Part shown: positions 34,043 to 43,609 of the stretch, piece by piece | How positions within the stretch are numbered: position 1 is the first letter of the stretch | Layout: every line of letters starts with the position of its first letter | NCBI GenBank assembly: GCA_031414695.1 | Contig: JANNWG010000074.1 | Location: 57,287 to 121,286 of the forward strand | DNA from: UKL13-2 sp031414695 | Lineage (GTDB): Bacteria; Pseudomonadota; Gammaproteobacteria; Burkholderiales; Usitatibacteraceae | Reading direction: 5' to 3' | DNA: 64,000 nucleotides | Program-made: the position numbers and the translations under genes | The notes under the pieces: generated by a model | What the model saw: only the letters and a program-made list of their open reading frames with translations | What the model was told of the DNA's origin: nothing | Databases searched by the model: none

Positions 34043-37000
34043 ATGCCACCAATTCACGTCATCATTCCTGTCTATCGCGGTTTAACTGCCACCAAACGCG
34101 CTATTGAAAGTGTGTTGAACGCTAAGGTGGACGTGGCATTTCAGGTAATTGTGGTTGATGATGCTTCACCAGAGCCCGCAATTTCGCTTTATCTTGATAC
34201 GTTAGCAGCAAAGTCTCAAATCAGCTTAATCCGTAATACAACCAACATGGGATTTGTTGTATCTTGTAACCGCGCACTGGCGAGTACCTCAGTAGGTGAT
34301 GTTGTGTTGCTCAATAGCGACACCGAAGTCAGTGATGGTTGGCTTGATAAATTAATCAACGCATCGCTCGCGTCTCCCAATGTAGCGAGTGTTTCACCCT
34401 TTTCAAACAATGCCAGCATTGTTAGTTACCCAAAACTAGGTTGTGCAAATGCACTTCCTGCTGGCGAAACCACTGCATCGCTGGCAGCAAAATTTGCAGA
34501 TATACATAGCGGGCGCACTGCCGAGATCCCAACGGCAGTTGGTTTTTGCATGTTCATGACACGAACGGCTCTAAATACAGTAGGAACGCTTGATGAAGCC
34601 GCGTTTGGTCGCGGTTATGGTGAGGAAAATGACTGGTGCTTACGTGCGTCGCGTCATGGCTTCCAGCATTTATTGTGCGCGGATGCGTTTGTGTATCACG
34701 AAGGCGAAGTCTCGTTTGGGCAAACTGCTGAAAGTGGTCGTCTGCACGCTGAAGCTGTGATTGAGGAGCGCTATCCGCACTATCATGAGCTTATCAGTCA
34801 ATTTGTTTCACGTGACCCGCTGCGTGCACTGCGCCGCGCCGTTGATTGGCAGCGTCTAACAACATCGCTAAAACCGCGTGTATTAATGTTGACCCACGAC
34901 ATGGGTGGCGGGGTAGAGCGGCACATCAAGGATTTAGTGGTGTTGATGGATCAGGATGCCGAAGTTTTAATCTTGCGCCCTGCTGGCCGAAACGCCGTCA
35001 AGCTCGAATGGGCCAGATCAGGTGAAGAATGGTCAGCTTGGTTTAGTGTTTCTACGCAATGGACAGCATTGATCGCAACACTTATTGCGCTTAATGTTGC
35101 ACGCGTGCATATTCATCATATTCACGGCCTGCCAGAAAAAATTCGCACGCTAGCAGAAGACATCGACACGCCATTCGATATTACGCTTCACGATCATTGG
35201 CCGCTGACACCAAATTATCAATTGGGTAGTGGCGGGGCGATTGAGGATGCACTTACGTCCACGCAGTGGCGTGCAGCGGCACAACTATTTTTAAGCAAGG
35301 CAGCACGTATTTTTGTGCCATCTAATTACTTAGCACTAAAAATTAGGGCGGCGCACCCTGGGCTAGCCATGACGCTGTGGCCACATCCAGTGGCAATCAA
35401 TACATCGCCAATTGAAACAATTAAGGTTGCCGTGTTGGGGCGTATGTCGCCGGGTAAAGGGCTTAACGTTATTGTTGATTGCGCGCGCTATGTTGTGGCG
35501 AATCGATTGCCCATTTACTTCCAAATCATTGGCCCTACTACTGAGGTGATACCAAGTTTTCCGGTGCTGCCATTGCGGGCATCTGGAAGCTATGATGACA
35601 CGCAGTTAAATCGCTTAATTGCGATTGAACGTCCCGATGTCATTCTATTTCCAACACAAGTGCCAGAGAGTTTTTCATTCACACTTGGTGCGGCCATTGC
35701 GACTGGGTTACCTATCGTCGCCTCAAATTTAGGTGCATTTATTGAGCGCTTAGTTGATAACCAAAACGCGCAGCTTATTGCATGGAATGCAACGCCTGCA
35801 ATGTGGTGTGACGCCATTCACAAGGCTGCCAAGATACGTGCAACGCATTCGATATCTAAGGTGGAGATCGACAAGCATTCAACAAACGATCAAGGCTACA
35901 CACGCTACATTGCTGACGTCATAGCAAAATCCATCAGCAACATTGATGTACGTGCGCCACGTGCCAGCACCTATTATCCTGTCAAAAATCTTGGCGAGAA
36001 TAATGAGTTGCCCATGGCTGATTTATTTCGCTATGGTGTGGATTGCGGACAGGATGAAGCCCGTGTTGAGTTAAAACGTCGCAGCCGTGACGCCGATATT
36101 GTGTTGAGTGCCGCCGAAGCACGACGCATTGTGATCGAAGGCGAACTGCGTGAGGCAATCTATGCACTAAATCACGAAACCGCGATGACGCGCGAATTAA
36201 GCGAACACAATGCAAGTTTAGGTGAACACATTACAAGGCTAGATCGGGAGATTGTCGAAAATCAGGCTGAATTTATGCACGTCTTAGACACCACACGCGA
36301 CACGCTTGAGCATGAGCGTGACGAAGCGCGTACAGCCTACGCGGGTGTGTCTTCGTCCACCTCATGGAAATTAACTGCACCGCTTAGAATGCTCGCACAT
36401 GCGATAAAACGTGCATTACATGTAGGTAAAGGTGCCGCGAATAATAGTCGCGTACTACCGCACCAGATGGCGCTTGCCAAGCAAATATTGCGCGAGGAGG
36501 GCGCAATGGCGCTGGGTAAACGCGTGCATGAAAAATTATCGCGCCGCGCAGATCAGCCCGCAGTAGCTGTCGCTGAATACAAACAAGCCCTAACCATAGA
36601 GCCGCTAGTAATTAAAACTTCTGCTAGCCCGCAAGTGTCGATCATCATCCCGGTGTATGGCCAACACCTGATGACCTACACTTGTCTTAGAAGTATCGCT
36701 GAAACTTGTGAAAACGAATCAATTGAAATTATTGTCATTGATGATGCGTCACCTGTGCCCGCTAGTGAGGCACTCGCCAACATTACCGGTATTCGCGTGG
36801 TGCGTAATGACGCTAATCTGGGCTTTTTAAAAAATTGCAATAAGGCTGCCGCTTTAGCGACGGGCGAATATGTGCTGCTATTGAATAACGATATTATTGT
36901 CACGCCAGGCTGGTTAGCAGCGCTTAAAGATGTCTGGGCAATGCGCGAAAACGTTGGTATGGTCGGCGCAAAATTAATTTATCCCGATGGTAGCTTGCAA

Positions 37001-38524
37001 GAAGCAGGCGGCATTGTTTGGCGTGATGGTTCGGCTTGGAATTGGGGGCGCAATCAAGACGCTTCAAAGCCCGCTTACAATTATTTGCGTGAAGTCGATT
37101 ACACCTCGGGCGCGTGTTTATTACTTAAGCGTGAATTTTGGGAACGACTTGGCGGCTTCGATGAACGTTACGTGCCTGCTTACTATGAAGATACGGATAT
37201 TGCTTTTAGAGTCCGTGAACTTGGCAAAAAAGTGTACTACCAACCTAGTGCAGTGGTGGTGCACTTTGAGGGGCAAAGTTCAGGCACGGACGTTACCCAA
37301 GGTGTAAAGAAACATCAAGTTACCAATCAGCAAACATTTCTGGCGCGCTGGCGTCATGTGTTGGCAAAGCACCGCATTAATGGCCTGATGCCGCTTCTTG
37401 AGCGCGACCGTTATGCTGTGAGACGTGTATTAGTGGTGGATGCATGTATGCTCACGCCGGATCAGGATTCAGGTAGTTTGCGCATGTTTGAAATGCTCGG
37501 TGTCATGGCAAAAATGGGCGCTAAAGTCACCTTCATAGCTGACAATTTAGAGTATCGTGAGCCGTATGTGTCGAATATTCAAGCGCTTGGTGTGGAAGTG
37601 ATTTACCACCCGGTTGAATCAAACATTACGCGTTTTTTACAACGACACGCCGCCGAATATGAAGTAATTTTTCTTTCACGCGCCACTGTTGCGATTAAGC
37701 ATGTCGACACGATAAAAGATTCCGCGCCGCATGCGAAATTGATCTTTGATACGGTTGATCTGCATTTTCTCAGGCAAGAACGCGAAGCTGAACTTGCTAA
37801 CGACTGCATCATGCGCGCCGCAGCTGCAAGGATGAAAACGCAAGAACTTGGCCTGATGGCGAAAGCTGATACAACATTAGTCGTGAGTCCAGTCGAAGAA
37901 AAATTACTCAATAATATTGCGCCTGAAATACGCGTGGAGATTGTGTCAAATATTCACGTCAATATGCCTGCACCTACTCCTTTTGCTGAGCGGCAAGGCG
38001 TATTGTTTATCGGTGGATTTCGGCATCCTCCAAATCTTGATGCAATAACTTGGTATGTGGAAAACGTATTGCCATTGCTACGTGCAAAAAACGCGAATAT
38101 TGTTACCACTGTTATCGGTAGTAATGCACCCGCTTCATTGCAACAATATGCGGCGCCTGATTTTGTGATTGCGGGCTTTGTACCAGATGTTGCACCTTAC
38201 TATGACAAAGCGCGGCTCTCTATTTCGCCCCTTCGCTACGGCGCTGGCGTAAAGGGTAAAGTTAATATCGCCATGCAATATGGGGTACCAGTCGTGGCGA
38301 CATCACCATCAGTGGAGGGCATGTATTTGCGTGACGAAGTCGATGTATTACGTGCTGATACGGCAGAAGACTTTGCTAAGGCCATCATCCGCGCCAATAC
38401 CGATGAGGCACTTTGGCTTCAACTACAAAAAAATGGACACAAAAATATTGAAACGTACTTTTCTCGCGCTACGGCTCAGCGCGCATTAGCAGGGCTACTT
38501 GAAATATCGAGTGAAAATCAATAG
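34043..38524 (+). CDS. Four-domain glycosyltransferase (GT2-GT4-GT2-GT4)
   Basis: A 1493-residue protein with four predicted transferase modules. Residues 1-260 are GT2 (IHVIIPVYRG, VVDDASPEP, LLNSDTEV). Residues 276-620 are GT-B/GT4 (VLMLTHDMGGGVERHIKDLV, PESFSFTLGAAIATGLPIVA). A charged coiled coil (about 670-769) leads to SSSTSWKLTAPLR. A second GT2 follows (about 862-1115; VSIIIPVYGQ, VIDDASPVP, LLNNDIIV). A second GT4 ends the protein (about 1126-1490; GGFRHPPNLDAITWYVENV, RYGAGVKGKVNIAMQYGVPV). No membrane helices or signal are visible, so it is likely cytosolic. Such multi-module enzymes build O-antigen, capsule or surface glycan repeats. The sugars are not inferable. No wzx/wzy or sugar-nucleotide genes are adjacent. 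Confidence 0.92.
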   Translation: MPPIHVIIPVYRGLTATKRAIESVLNAKVDVAFQVIVVDDASPEPAISLYLDTLAAKSQISLIRNTTNMGFVVSCNRALASTSVGDVVLLNSDTEVSDGWLDKLINASLASPNVASVSPFSNNASIVSYPKLGCANALPAGETTASLAAKFADIHSGRTAEIPTAVGFCMFMTRTALNTVGTLDEAAFGRGYGEENDWCLRASRHGFQHLLCADAFVYHEGEVSFGQTAESGRLHAEAVIEERYPHYHELISQFVSRDPLRALRRAVDWQRLTTSLKPRVLMLTHDMGGGVERHIKDLVVLMDQDAEVLILRPAGRNAVKLEWARSGEEWSAWFSVSTQWTALIATLIALNVARVHIHHIHGLPEKIRTLAEDIDTPFDITLHDHWPLTPNYQLGSGGAIEDALTSTQWRAAAQLFLSKAARIFVPSNYLALKIRAAHPGLAMTLWPHPVAINTSPIETIKVAVLGRMSPGKGLNVIVDCARYVVANRLPIYFQIIGPTTEVIPSFPVLPLRASGSYDDTQLNRLIAIERPDVILFPTQVPESFSFTLGAAIATGLPIVASNLGAFIERLVDNQNAQLIAWNATPAMWCDAIHKAAKIRATHSISKVEIDKHSTNDQGYTRYIADVIAKSISNIDVRAPRASTYYPVKNLGENNELPMADLFRYGVDCGQDEARVELKRRSRDADIVLSAAEARRIVIEGELREAIYALNHETAMTRELSEHNASLGEHITRLDREIVENQAEFMHVLDTTRDTLEHERDEARTAYAGVSSSTSWKLTAPLRMLAHAIKRALHVGKGAANNSRVLPHQMALAKQILREEGAMALGKRVHEKLSRRADQPAVAVAEYKQALTIEPLVIKTSASPQVSIIIPVYGQHLMTYTCLRSIAETCENESIEIIVIDDASPVPASEALANITGIRVVRNDANLGFLKNCNKAAALATGEYVLLLNNDIIVTPGWLAALKDVWAMRENVGMVGAKLIYPDGSLQEAGGIVWRDGSAWNWGRNQDASKPAYNYLREVDYTSGACLLLKREFWERLGGFDERYVPAYYEDTDIAFRVRELGKKVYYQPSAVVVHFEGQSSGTDVTQGVKKHQVTNQQTFLARWRHVLAKHRINGLMPLLERDRYAVRRVLVVDACMLTPDQDSGSLRMFEMLGVMAKMGAKVTFIADNLEYREPYVSNIQALGVEVIYHPVESNITRFLQRHAAEYEVIFLSRATVAIKHVDTIKDSAPHAKLIFDTVDLHFLRQEREAELANDCIMRAAAARMKTQELGLMAKADTTLVVSPVEEKLLNNIAPEIRVEIVSNIHVNMPAPTPFAERQGVLFIGGFRHPPNLDAITWYVENVLPLLRAKNANIVTTVIGSNAPASLQQYAAPDFVIAGFVPDVAPYYDKARLSISPLRYGAGVKGKVNIAMQYGVPVVATSPSVEGMYLRDEVDVLRADTAEDFAKAIIRANTDEALWLQLQKNGHKNIETYFSRATAQRALAGLLEISSENQ

Positions 38525-38600
38525 TGTTTGTTGCACTGCGGCGTTACTCCAAAAATAACAACACGTAAACTCTTACAACAATTTTAAAAGGAGAGTAAAT

Positions 38601-39350
38601 ATGCCCGCAACTCAACGTATCGCATTGGTAACAGGTGGCATGGGTGGCTTGGGCGAAGCTATTTGCATGAAGCTCGCGCGTATGGGTATTAAAGTTATTG
38701 TCACTTATTCACCATCCAACACAAAATCTGCTGAGTGGATTAAAGAAATGGCTTCGCGTGATTATCATTTTCATGCGTACGCCGTTGATGTGTCTGACTT
38801 TGATGCATGTTCGGCAAGTATCGATAAAATTCAAAAAGAAATCGGCCCGATTGATATTTTGATTAACAACGCTGGCATCACGCGCGACATGACTTTCAAA
38901 AAAATGACCAAAGTCGATTGGGATGCGGTGATTGGCACTAACCTTGACAGTGTTTTCAACATGACTAAGCCCGTCGTTGATGGCATGGTCGAGCGCGGCT
39001 GGGGCAGGGTAATCAATGTCTCATCAGTCAATGGCCAAAAAGGTGCGTTTGGTCAAACTAACTATTCAGCCGCCAAAGCGGGCATGCATGGATTCAGCAA
39101 AGCGCTAGCGCTTGAAGTCGCTAAAAAAGGCGTTACGGTTAATACAATCTCACCAGGCTATATCGGCACTGCCATGGTGCGAGCGATCCCTGAAGATGTG
39201 TTGAATAGCAAAATCATCCCGCAAATACCACTTGGTCGTTTGGGTAAACCTGAAGAAGTCGCTGGGTTATGTGCGTATTTGGCTTCAGACGAAGCTGCGT
39301 TTATTACTGGGGCAAATATCGCCATTAATGGCGGGCAACATATGCATTAA
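38601..39350 (+). CDS. phaB: Acetoacetyl-CoA reductase
   Basis: PhaB reduces acetoacetyl-CoA with NADPH to (R)-3-hydroxybutyryl-CoA, the monomer for poly-3-hydroxybutyrate. It is a short-chain dehydrogenase of 249 residues. The cofactor loop is VTGGMGGLGEAI, and the catalytic set is Asn in NNAGITRDMTF, Ser in NVSSVNGQKGAFGQTNY, and YSAAKAG (Tyr and Lys). PhaB-like identity is supported by NNAGITRD, FGQTNYSAAKAGMHGF and SPGYIGTAMV. FabG is the nearest alternative but is usually different at these positions. A strong AAAGGAGAG site precedes the ATG. The synthase phaC and thiolase phaA are not next to it. Confidence 0.93.
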   Translation: MPATQRIALVTGGMGGLGEAICMKLARMGIKVIVTYSPSNTKSAEWIKEMASRDYHFHAYAVDVSDFDACSASIDKIQKEIGPIDILINNAGITRDMTFKKMTKVDWDAVIGTNLDSVFNMTKPVVDGMVERGWGRVINVSSVNGQKGAFGQTNYSAAKAGMHGFSKALALEVAKKGVTVNTISPGYIGTAMVRAIPEDVLNSKIIPQIPLGRLGKPEEVAGLCAYLASDEAAFITGANIAINGGQHMH

Positions 39351-39510
39351 GCATCATTATGCACGGCGTCTTTCGTCACCAGAAATGTGATGTTGTGAAG
39401 CGGCATCTTATGCGGCTCAAGTTGTAAATTAGGTTCATCAAGCCTGTGAGCTCTCGCCTTTTGTAAATAAATTCAACATCCTGTGGCGCGATCGCTGAGA
39501 TGGCTAATTA

Positions 39511-39535
39511 CCCGCGAATACGCTGTATTCGCGGG
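39511..39535. terminator. Hairpin between phaB and mipA
   Basis: An 11-bp perfect stem CCCGCGAATAC/GTATTCGCGGG with a GCT loop, followed by ATTTTGT on the plus strand. It lies between convergent genes and is a plausible bidirectional terminator. Confidence 0.75.
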
Positions 39536-39580
39536 CATTTTGTAAATGCACTAGCCAAAGCAGATTATTCGGCTTGCAAA

Positions 39581-40483
39581 TTAGAAAGAATAACTGACAC
39601 CAGCCAATAAGCTAGGTTGACCTTTCTTTTCCGTTATTGGGCTATTACTTGCGCTGCCGCGTAGCTGATTGAGCGAGACAGCGCTCGTGGCACTCCAGTT
39701 TTTATCAATCTGATAATTGAGTCCTAAGCTGATTCCTGCGCTTTTCACGCCACCTTTTGCATTGAATCGCTTAAAGCCAGTGCGTGCGGCTTGTACTGCA
39801 TTGACGCCAAAGTAGGTCTGCGTATATTTTGCATCTGCCCAAGAGATAGATGGTGAGATGCTTAGCGTGAGATCGCTCGTCAGCGGTACAGGGATTTCAG
39901 ATGAAAACTCGATACGCGTGCCGCCGTGGCCTTTGAAGCTAAAGTCTTTGGCATTTTGTTTACCATCGCCTGAACTACGCATGATTTGTAGGCTGAGTGG
40001 AATGCCGACGACAACATGACCGAAAATGCCGAATTCAGTTGAGGCTTTGATTTCGCCTAAGCCACGAAGTCGCAGGCTACCAGGCTTAAGTGCAGTGCCT
40101 TTTTTTTCAGAGCGTCCAGCGTCGCCACTGATCGCAATGCCAATCGAATATTGTTCTTCGTCAATAATTGTCCACGAGACCCCGCGTGATTTTGAGCCGA
40201 AGCCAAATTTGCCATAATCTTTGGTTTTATAACTAACGTCAAAATTGGGAACGAACGCAGTAATTCTTTTTTTACCGCCTTCATAATCCGATGAAGACGC
40301 CGCGTACACCCCAATACTCACACTCCATGGGCCTTCATTCTTGGTATCGACGGCAGCAGTCTGCGCGAGCGTAGCTGTACTCACCATCGTTACACATGCC
40401 ACTGTGATCAAGCGCAATGCGCTCAAATTGAGTTTGCTAGTGTGTTTTGGTGGGCTAAATTTGTTTGCTGAAACATTGATCAT
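39581..40483 (-). CDS. MipA/OmpV-family outer-membrane protein
   Basis: A 300-residue predicted outer-membrane beta-barrel. A signal-like segment (LITVACVTMVSTATLAQ) ends near residue 42, after a longer than usual N-terminal stretch. A later start at an internal Met is possible but not clearly better. The barrel contains the MipA family's opening WSVSIGVYAASSSDYEGGKK, FVPNFDVSY and a C-terminal LLAGVSYSF with the expected terminal phenylalanine. MipA-type proteins scaffold peptidoglycan enzymes or respond to stress (family knowledge). It lies divergent from an OmpR-type two-component system, which may control it, as often seen for this family. Confidence 0.9.
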   Translation of the reverse strand: MINVSANKFSPPKHTSKLNLSALRLITVACVTMVSTATLAQTAAVDTKNEGPWSVSIGVYAASSSDYEGGKKRITAFVPNFDVSYKTKDYGKFGFGSKSRGVSWTIIDEEQYSIGIAISGDAGRSEKKGTALKPGSLRLRGLGEIKASTEFGIFGHVVVGIPLSLQIMRSSGDGKQNAKDFSFKGHGGTRIEFSSEIPVPLTSDLTLSISPSISWADAKYTQTYFGVNAVQAARTGFKRFNAKGGVKSAGISLGLNYQIDKNWSATSAVSLNQLRGSASNSPITEKKGQPSLLAGVSYSF

Positions 40484-40766
40484 TTATTGTCTCCAATTAA
40501 TAGAAATGAAATTCTAGGCGGCGACATCGCACTGTTGCTTAGCTAATGCTTAACCACTCCTTAAGTCAAACTTAAGGACTTGGAATGCTAGGCGCGCTAC
40601 ACTTTAGTTATGGCGTGAGCCCCTTGTTTGCTAATTAGCTGGTTAGATTAATCAGTTCTAATGCGTGCTATTCCGGCTTTAACTATTGATAATCATTCTG
40701 TTGCTACATTTTTGCAGCGCCCATTGCAACTTCACTATTGCGACTAAAAATAACTAAAACTCCATC

Positions 40767-41429
40767 ATGCAATTGCTGCTCATAGAAGACGACTTACAAC
40801 TTGGTAAGGCACTGCAAACCGCGCTAAGACAAAGCGAATTCGACACGATTTGGGTGCGTCGTATTGTTGACGCTAGAGCAAAGCTTGAAACTGAGACATT
40901 TGCGGCAGTACTTATTGATATTGGTTTACCCGATGGTTCAGGGCTTGACGTGTTGACATGGTTACGACGAACGGAAAACTCAGTACCGGTCATCATGCTG
41001 ACCGCGCGTGATTCGGTGGATGATCGCGTTCGTGGATTAGACGCGGGGGCGGATGATTACCTGCCAAAACCGTTTGCGATTCCTGAGCTGCTTTCGCGTG
41101 TTCGCGCATTGTGTCGCCGCAGCGCAGGTTTCGCCGAGCAGGTATGGCGGATTGGTAAACTTACCATTGAGCCTGCTAGGCAGCGAGTAACGCTCGACTG
41201 CAATCAGCTCGATTTATCACTCCGTGAATACACCTTACTACTTGAGCTTGCGCGCCATGCAGGGCGATTCGTAACACGCGCCCAGCTTGAACGGGTCATG
41301 TTTAATGCAGATGCGGTGATAGAAAGTAATGCACTTGAAGTGCACGTTCATCATTTACGCAAAAAACTTGGTATAGAGCGTATTAAAACTATTCGCGGAG
41401 TAGGTTATTTGTTGGAGGACGTTGCATGA
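40767..41429 (+). CDS. OmpR-family response regulator (QseB/PmrA-like)
   Basis: A 220-residue DNA-binding regulator. The receiver domain (1-118) has LLIEDDLQLGKAL, the phospho-acceptor Asp in VLIDIGLPDGSG (residue 51), the conserved Thr in MLTARD and Lys in LPKPF. The winged-helix domain (about 125-218) contains LSLREYTLLLELARHAGRFV and EVHVHHLRKKLG. QseB/PmrA-like sequence is the best fit. The sensor kinase gene overlaps its stop by 4 bp (ATGA). The likely target, by position only, is the divergent mipA. Upstream, 40484-40766 is the shared control region. Confidence 0.95.
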   Translation: MQLLLIEDDLQLGKALQTALRQSEFDTIWVRRIVDARAKLETETFAAVLIDIGLPDGSGLDVLTWLRRTENSVPVIMLTARDSVDDRVRGLDAGADDYLPKPFAIPELLSRVRALCRRSAGFAEQVWRIGKLTIEPARQRVTLDCNQLDLSLREYTLLLELARHAGRFVTRAQLERVMFNADAVIESNALEVHVHHLRKKLGIERIKTIRGVGYLLEDVA

Positions 41430-42856
41430 TTAAAACGACTCGCTCTCTACTGAGGCGCATTGTTCTTGGCCAATTGATGGTGGTTATTGGCTTTTGTGTT
41501 CTCGCGTTTGCCAATCTGTTTTGGAATTTTTACAATAACGGAGAAGGGGAGTTTGATCAAAGTGCTACGATGCCTGCCAAATTGATATTGAAAGTAATAG
41601 ACAAAGCTAAAGACAATCCGGTTGTGTTGCGTGAACGGCTAATGATACTAAGCGAAGTCAACAAGATTCAGAATAAGCAAATTGCTGCCGTTAAGGGGCA
41701 TGCACTAACGGACGATGATCCACCACAGTGGGTACGTATATTTGATAAAACAGGTGCTGTAATCTTTAGCGCACCAAGTTATAGCGACACTCGGCCTACA
41801 CCATGGACTTCTACGACTTTCCCAACACAAGGGCGGACTGAGTTTGTGCATAATGGTAAACAGTGGCACGGCTATAGCGAATCTAACGCTGACGGTTCTT
41901 TAACAGTTCATATTGCAATAACAACTGCTTATATTGCAGACGAATTGTTTAGCACTACTATTCGATTCATCTTATTGCCGTTATTAGTTTTTATTCCGTT
42001 TGCCACGGCGATCATCTGGTTGGTAGCTGCACGCAGTCTTAAGCCCCTACAAGAACTTGCAGATGTTATTTCGCAACGTAGTCCGAATGACATGAAGCCA
42101 GTAGTCGACATTAACCGCTATAAGGAAACAGCACCGATTGTTGACGAGATAAATCTTTTGTTAACTAAGCTTGACAACACCCTAACGCGGGAACGAAATT
42201 TTCTTGCTGATGCCGCGCATGAGCTTCGTACGCCACTCGCTGTTATTCAAGCGCAGTCGCACGTGATGAAGCACGCGAGCGAGCCAGCTGAGAAAGAGTG
42301 CGCGTCTGCAGAGCTTAGTGCTGGCATAGAGCGTGCGGCTAACTTGATACAAAAACTGTTAATGACTGCCCGTGTGAGTGTTACCGATTTTGTACCTCGT
42401 TTTGAATTGACTGACCTATGTGTTTTTGCCCAAGAGCGGATTGCCAGATTTTCTGTTTTAGCAGCAAATAGAGATATTGATTTGGAGCTTAGTGCACCGC
42501 ATCGTTGCTATGTCAAGATTGATCGTGAAACGCTTGGTGCGGCAATTGATAATGTTCTTGATAATGCAATTCGCTATACGCCATTATCAGGTGCTGTCTT
42601 AGTCAGTATCAGTACGTTAGAAAATGGCCGAGTGCGTTTTCGTATTTCTGATAATGGCGTAGGTATTCCTGAGGAGTTGCATGAGCGGGTTTTTGAGCGG
42701 TTTTATCGCGTACCGGGGACGGAAGCGCAAGGAAGCGGCTTGGGCTTAGCCATTGCAAAACGTGTACTAGCATTACACCATGGCCAACTTATACTATCAA
42801 ATGGGTCAGCGCTTAAAGGGCTCACGATAGACTTTATGATTCCAGTTGGCGTTTGA
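41426..42856 (+). CDS. Sensor histidine kinase (QseC-like)
   Basis: A 476-residue inner-membrane sensor. Two helices near residues 10-35 and 175-205 flank a periplasmic sensing domain of about 140 residues. A HAMP-like linker follows (ARSLKPLQELADVIS). The dimerisation helix contains FLADAAHELRTPLAVIQAQ with the phospho-His near residue 267. The ATPase motifs are N-box IDNVLDNAIRYTPL, G1 ISDNGVGIPEE, F-box RVFERFYRV and G2 GSGLGLAIAK. It pairs with the preceding regulator through the 4-bp overlap. The stop is 35 bp before the left boundary site of the inserted element. Confidence 0.96.
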   Translation: MIKTTRSLLRRIVLGQLMVVIGFCVLAFANLFWNFYNNGEGEFDQSATMPAKLILKVIDKAKDNPVVLRERLMILSEVNKIQNKQIAAVKGHALTDDDPPQWVRIFDKTGAVIFSAPSYSDTRPTPWTSTTFPTQGRTEFVHNGKQWHGYSESNADGSLTVHIAITTAYIADELFSTTIRFILLPLLVFIPFATAIIWLVAARSLKPLQELADVISQRSPNDMKPVVDINRYKETAPIVDEINLLLTKLDNTLTRERNFLADAAHELRTPLAVIQAQSHVMKHASEPAEKECASAELSAGIERAANLIQKLLMTARVSVTDFVPRFELTDLCVFAQERIARFSVLAANRDIDLELSAPHRCYVKIDRETLGAAIDNVLDNAIRYTPLSGAVLVSISTLENGRVRFRISDNGVGIPEELHERVFERFYRVPGTEAQGSGLGLAIAKRVLALHHGQLILSNGSALKGLTIDFMIPVGV

Positions 42857-42891
42857 ATAGTTTTTAACCAGTCTGATAATTCGCGCAATTT

Positions 42892-42919
42892 AGTTGACAT
42901 AATGTAAATATTCTCGCAT
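42892..42919. other. attL candidate (dif-like XerD half plus 13-bp core)
   Basis: AGTTGACATAA (42892-42902) matches 9 of 11 bases of the E. coli dif XerD half written in this direction (ATTTAACATAA). The 13-bp core TAATGTAAATATT (42900-42912) recurs exactly at 49692-49704. The would-be XerC half (TATTCTCGCAT) is a poor match to known dif arms. I therefore call it a dif-like boundary, not a proven dif. Confidence 0.6.
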
Positions 42920-42985
42920 TTTTGCATAGAATTTTTTGCGCTTTTCTTTGTCCTATCTTCCCAATCAAAAACACAAAGATTAGCA

Positions 42986-43303
42986 ATGTCTAAATCCTCA
43001 AAACTCGCACAACTCGCACTATTTGAAGACGTTATTCCGGTGTCTCTAAATGACGTTTATTTATGGCTTGAACGCGTGCCTGGAATCGACTGCACATCAC
43101 CACGGGCACGCGCTTACTACCGTTCGTTTCGTGTTTTGGAAAAAATTCGTTCCCACAAGCGCGAAGGTAAATTCATGGCTGCAATTGGACTTTCTAACGG
43201 CGACGTTATGCCTATTTCGATGCATCAATTGACGTATGCAGAGCAAGCGCATTTTTTTGAGTATTCAAAAGATCATGACGAGCATCGAAGACTTATTGAC
43301 TGA
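42986..43303 (+). CDS. Unrecognised 105-residue protein in the element
   Basis: I do not recognise this gene. It is 105 residues, soluble and charged, with LNDVYLWLERVPGIDCTSPR and a C-terminal run rich in His, Glu and Asp (FFEYSKDHDEHRRLID). It lies 74 bp inside the left boundary. A strong terminator begins 3 bp after its stop, so it forms its own transcript. It has one cysteine and no known DNA-binding motif. In the circular form it would lie just downstream of the regulator gene at 49324, so it may belong to the same early or control group. Confidence 0.7.
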   Translation: MSKSSKLAQLALFEDVIPVSLNDVYLWLERVPGIDCTSPRARAYYRSFRVLEKIRSHKREGKFMAAIGLSNGDVMPISMHQLTYAEQAHFFEYSKDHDEHRRLID

Positions 43304-43305
43304 CC

Positions 43306-43337
43306 AAAAAGCCAGAATCTAACCGTTCTGGCTTTTT
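43306..43337 (+). terminator. Strong terminator after the 105-residue gene
   Basis: AAAAAGCCAGAA pairs with TTCTGGCTTTTT around an 8-base loop, and the T-run continues. A rho-independent terminator for the gene ending at 43303. The 185 bp that follow (43338-43523) are AT-rich, with short palindromes such as ATGAC-N5-GTCAT but no gene. Confidence 0.9.
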
Positions 43338-43523
43338 TTATTTGCGTTAAAACAAGAAAATTTCATGACAGCTAGTCATCCGAAATTGCTATGAGCACTC
43401 ATATAAATTGCAAAGCTCTGGTAAAACTAGGCTCAATCCGCACTTTATTATATGAAATCTCATAAGTAAATTTGTGTGTGTTTTTTTAGCATTTATTTTC
43501 AATTTATTTTTCCTCTAATTGCG

Positions 43524-43575
43524 TTGACAAAGATTGGTGTCGTGTCGATACTACCGTTCAGTATCGACCCGATAC
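43524..43575 (+). promoter_or_regulatory. Promoter with two 15-bp operators for the rightward module
   Basis: TTGACA (43524-43529) and GATACT (43547-43552) are 17 bp apart. Two operator-like 15-mers fit GTATCG-N3-CGATAC: GTGTCGTGTCGATAC (43537-43551), which covers the -10, and GTATCGACCCGATAC (43561-43575), just after the start site. Together they form a 20-bp inverted pair with 18 matches. A repressor here would shut off the gene at 43610. Confidence 0.7.
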
Positions 43576-43609
43576 CAATTTATCAACCACTTCGAAAGTA
43601 AAAATTATC

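Noticed and set aside
39511..39535. Member of the CAATAGGCGACTTT hairpin family
   Set aside because: The stem sequence differs and the tail is absent; it looks like an ordinary terminator.
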